Source of the DNA: CAZAKO01 sp964546145
GTDB taxonomy: Bacteria; Fidelibacterota; UBA2242
Direction of reading: 5' to 3'
Assembly: GCA_964546145.1 (NCBI GenBank)
Contig: CAZJIU010000046.1
Span: forward strand, 1-17,275
Length of the DNA: 17,275 nt
Shown: positions 14,814 to 17,275 of the stretch, piece after piece
How positions within the stretch are numbered: the first letter of the stretch is position 1
Layout of the letters: every line of letters begins with the position of its first letter
The notes under the pieces: model-generated
Database searches by the model: none
What the model was told of the DNA's origin: nothing
Seen by the model: only the letters and a program-made list of their open reading frames with translations
Position numbers and translations under genes: made by a program

Positions 14814-16025
14814 CTAAACCAGGAAGTGATCCGGAAGGGCTTGAAGCGTCGCAATTTCGGAAAATTTCTTTTTCACATCGAATCCCTGAACGCATTTTAC
14901 CATGCATTCCGAACAATCCTGACACATTGATGGATCAACCTGGAGGGATGAGAAAAGATCTTTGGCTTCCCATAAATTTTTATAAGCGTAGGCATACATG
15001 TGAGCCCGCATTATATCGGGAATGGGTAGGTACCTGGGACACTGCTTGATGCAGGCTCCGCAGCTCTGACAATAGACTCCACCAGAAGAATTATAGCCAA
15101 GTTCGAGTGCCTTGCGGTCTTTTTCGGTGAATTCTAAATCCTCCATTACCGATAAGTCGAGAGTCATCTGATCGAAAGTGGTAAAACCGGGTATTACTGT
15201 GGTAACATGCTCATCGTTAAGGACGAATCTGATAGCTGCTTTGGGATCTACCGGTTTGGTCTTGCGCTCATCAATAAAGCCCCCGGCAAGAGTCTTCATG
15301 CCGATAATGCCTATTCCGGCCTGGGCAGCTTCTGCGACCGCCTCCTTGACGGCATTGATATGGCCTTGTTTAAAATTATAAGAAGTAAGCACGACATCAT
15401 AAAAATTACTCTCAGTGGCAGCTCTAATCACTTCTGACTCACCCCAATGAGTGGTAACACCTGCAAAGCGGATTTTGCCGTCTTTTTTCAGTTGATCGAG
15501 AGCTTTCATAAATGGTTCATAGAGTACCATACTCCTGGTCACGACGTCGTGAATATAGAGAATATCTACGTATTCTAATCCCAGGCGAGAAAGGCTTTCT
15601 TCAAATTTCTGAATGAAACCTGCGGTAGTTGCCTCACGGGTGAATGTACCGGTACTGCGATCGCGGGCACGATCAAGAACTTTGGTTGCAATAACATAGG
15701 AGTCACGGGGATAATTTTTTATTACCGAACCAACCATTTTCTCGTTATTGCCGCGTTGGTAATTGCCGGCAGTATCGAGCAGTTTGATTCCAGCATCCAG
15801 AGCTGCTTTGACCAATACCGGATTGTCAGAATTCATTACACCCATATTGACGACTGGTAATTTAATTCCGGTTTTGCCCAAGGTGCGGGTCACTATTTTG
15901 GCTTTCTTTGGTGATTCCGTGGGAGATTGGTTAAGTTTTTCATCGGAAAGGATCATATATCCACCTAAGCCGGCGAGGGCTGATTTGACAAAGTCACGAC
16001 GGGTTATTGATTTTTTCTGATTCAT
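14814..16025 (-). CDS. Tat-exported aldo/keto reductase with C-terminal 2x[4Fe-4S] domain
   Basis: A 403-aa aldo/keto reductase. A twin-arginine signal SITRRDFVKSALAGLGGYM (6-24) sends the folded protein across the membrane. The AKR barrel (about 45-300) keeps the catalytic tetrad D84, Y89, K115 and H159, in LLDTAGNY, ATKV and YIHD. The C-terminus has two ferredoxin-like clusters: C319/C322/C325/C329 (CQSCGACIKQCP) and C368/C371/C374/C378 (CQDCSECMVKC). The iron-sulfur domain suggests electron exchange with a membrane or periplasmic partner instead of, or besides, NAD(P)H; export makes soluble nicotinamide cofactor an unlikely partner unless it is co-exported. The substrate is unknown. GAGGAG (16032-16037) lies 6 nt before the start. 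It is the first gene of an operon with the DUF6599 protein. Confidence 0.92.
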   Translation of the reverse strand: MNQKKSITRRDFVKSALAGLGGYMILSDEKLNQSPTESPKKAKIVTRTLGKTGIKLPVVNMGVMNSDNPVLVKAALDAGIKLLDTAGNYQRGNNEKMVGSVIKNYPRDSYVIATKVLDRARDRSTGTFTREATTAGFIQKFEESLSRLGLEYVDILYIHDVVTRSMVLYEPFMKALDQLKKDGKIRFAGVTTHWGESEVIRAATESNFYDVVLTSYNFKQGHINAVKEAVAEAAQAGIGIIGMKTLAGGFIDERKTKPVDPKAAIRFVLNDEHVTTVIPGFTTFDQMTLDLSVMEDLEFTEKDRKALELGYNSSGGVYCQSCGACIKQCPRYLPIPDIMRAHMYAYAYKNLWEAKDLFSSLQVDPSMCQDCSECMVKCVQGFDVKKKFSEIATLQALPDHFLV

Positions 16026-16119
16026 CGGATACTCCTCTAATTTGGAGTAATTTTGGATATTTCTATCAAAACTGCCAGAAAAAATTCGAATGAAAAATTG
16101 GGTCTAAATTCAAGCGGAT

Positions 16120-16154
16120 AAAAAAAGGGCTGATTTGTGTTAGTCAGCCCTTTT
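16120..16154 (-). terminator. Strong intrinsic terminator
   Basis: On the minus strand AAAAGGGCTGA (16144-16154) pairs perfectly over 11 bp with TCAGCCCTTTT (16123-16133) across a 10-nt loop, and a run of seven Ts follows (16126 to 16120). It lies 20 bp after the stop codon of the unknown gene at 16175 and insulates it from the reductase operon. Confidence 0.93.
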
Positions 16155-16174
16155 AATTGAAAGTGAAAATGTAA

Positions 16175-17275
16175 TTATTTACTTATCCCCACTCGTGCAA
16201 ACCAAAGTACCTTATCTTTTTTATCAGTACCAAAAAATACTAGTTTTGTATCGTTGTCAATAGGCACGATAGGATGGCTATTATCTACGTAATAGGCTTC
16301 TTTTTTGCTTACTCCAAAGGTAGCAACCTTAGATATGTTTGCAGATTGAAGGTCTATTATCGTCATTTGAGGGTACATTAATACTCTATCCTTTTCAACT
16401 CCGGCTATTTCATACACAAGCCATGATAGAGTTCCATCGGGATTTTCAAATTCAGCATGTAAGGTTGGTTGAGAAGTAGCATCTTTATTTGTTTCAGCAA
16501 GTTTATATCCATATTGGGCTTTTAGATTACCATCAGGTCCGAATTGAAATAAATAAATATTTCCGTATTTTATTTCGTTTCCCTTAGATCCTTTTTCAGC
16601 TTGCTGTCCATTAATCAATATATCGCCGGATGATGTAAAAACCATAGATCCAAATTCGAGATCTTTACATTCATAAGAATCAATCTTTTTCATATTTGGA
16701 GGCATTTGCATTTTCTTAGCGAAATCTTCTATTTTTGTAGTTGTGATAAATGCAACTTTATCATCAGCTATTTTCATGAATTGCAAATTGTCATATTTTG
16801 GATAGAATTGTTCGGCAAAATAAGCATCGTTCTTTTTCTGCGAAGCAGGGCCGTAGATATATAACTCACCTGCAGGGGTTGTTTCAATTGTATGAATATC
16901 CCATTTGCTGCTGGGTGATTCAAATTCAATTCGTTCTTTGACATTTGCATCTTTGTCTATCAGTATAAAAGTAAATGCTCTGGGATTTGGATTTGGTTTT
17001 CCAGGTTTAACTTGGTTTTTTGGTAGAGGTGCAAAAATTAGTGCAATGGAATGGTCAGGAAGAGTTTGTTTGTAGATAGCGTCTACACCGTATTCAAATC
17101 CTTCAATCATAGTCTTATTCTTTTCTGAAAAATCAGAGGCTGCATATTTTAATGCAACAAACCTGCTGATATAATATTTATCCCAGGCAACAACTTGTTT
17201 TCCAACAACAACTATATCGCCACTTGCCGCACTAAAAGCTTTTCTGGGAGTTAAGTAAGCTGTTGACATTGCATG
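16175..17275 (-). CDS. Hypothetical protein, 5' end beyond the window
   Basis: I do not recognise this protein. The frame stays open to the window edge. The first in-frame ATG (17267-17269) has no ribosome-binding site in the six bases before it, so the true N-terminus is probably outside; at least 364 residues are visible. The sequence is soluble and beta-rich. It has recurring strand-turn units ending in D/G-rich loops (SGDIVVVGKQVVAWD, AGELYIYGP, SGDILINGQQ, GNIYLFQFGPDGNL, DGTLSWLVYEIAG), spaced about 40-80 residues apart, which suggests a beta-propeller-like fold (inference). Its Lys/Asp/Asn-rich surface fits a periplasmic or secreted protein, but any signal peptide would lie beyond the edge. 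It is followed by the strong terminator at 16120-16154. Confidence 0.75.
   Translation of the reverse strand, partial: HAMSTAYLTPRKAFSAASGDIVVVGKQVVAWDKYYISRFVALKYAASDFSEKNKTMIEGFEYGVDAIYKQTLPDHSIALIFAPLPKNQVKPGKPNPNPRAFTFILIDKDANVKERIEFESPSSKWDIHTIETTPAGELYIYGPASQKKNDAYFAEQFYPKYDNLQFMKIADDKVAFITTTKIEDFAKKMQMPPNMKKIDSYECKDLEFGSMVFTSSGDILINGQQAEKGSKGNEIKYGNIYLFQFGPDGNLKAQYGYKLAETNKDATSQPTLHAEFENPDGTLSWLVYEIAGVEKDRVLMYPQMTIIDLQSANISKVATFGVSKKEAYYVDNSHPIVPIDNDTKLVFFGTDKKDKVLWFARVGISK

Overview
This is an AT-rich bacterial window, almost certainly from a metagenome assembly because it contains a 100-N scaffold gap. The gene mix is a DUF4954 left-handed beta-helix protein, DUF6599, a secreted M16C protease, a Tat-exported ferredoxin-like aldo/keto reductase, an archaeal-type nicotinate phosphoribosyltransferase and archease-RtcB. 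It suits a Gram-negative lineage of the Bacteroidota/Cloacimonadota/Marinimicrobia kind. That placement is inference from gene content; there is no phylogenetic marker here. Isolated genes carry strong GGAG/AGGA ribosome-binding sites and the standard code is used.

Layout: (1) 1-361: a minus-strand tRNA-Arg(ACG) with a promoter and a possible terminator. (2) 362-1741, plus strand: a MTH938/NDUFAF3-like protein and an RNase Z-like MBL-fold hydrolase. (3) 1824-8283, minus strand: an exported presequence-protease-like M16C peptidase, then a SIS-domain sugar isomerase and a DUF4954 protein. The last two form an operon, read DUF4954 then SIS, from a good promoter in the divergent region 8284-8652. 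(4) 8653-13340, plus strand: NAPRT, archease and RtcB in a very tight operon (4-bp overlap, then 0-bp gap), followed by a CstA-family transporter. (5) 13341-13785: four REP-like GTAG hairpins around a nonsense-mutated, N-terminally truncated RAYT transposase. (6) 13786-16025, minus strand: a Tat-exported [4Fe-4S] aldo/keto reductase followed by a DUF6599 protein split by the N gap. (7) 16175 to the window edge, minus strand: an unknown protein cut by the edge and followed by an excellent intrinsic terminator.

Functional reading: RtcB (RNA 3'-phosphate/2',3'-cyclic phosphate to 5'-OH ligase) and its activator archease form an RNA-repair module, translationally coupled to a NAD-biosynthesis enzyme. 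DUF4954 plus the SIS protein looks like an uncharacterised amino-sugar or sugar-phosphate module; the SIS protein keeps the isomerase residues of GlmS but has no glutaminase domain.

The two observations most worth follow-up are these. First, the N gap is false: its flanks are the same 55-bp sequence, and collapsing them restores an in-frame 288-aa DUF6599 protein. Second, the REP/RAYT cluster has the conserved GTAG tetranucleotide and mixed repeat orientations, next to the decaying remains of its transposase.
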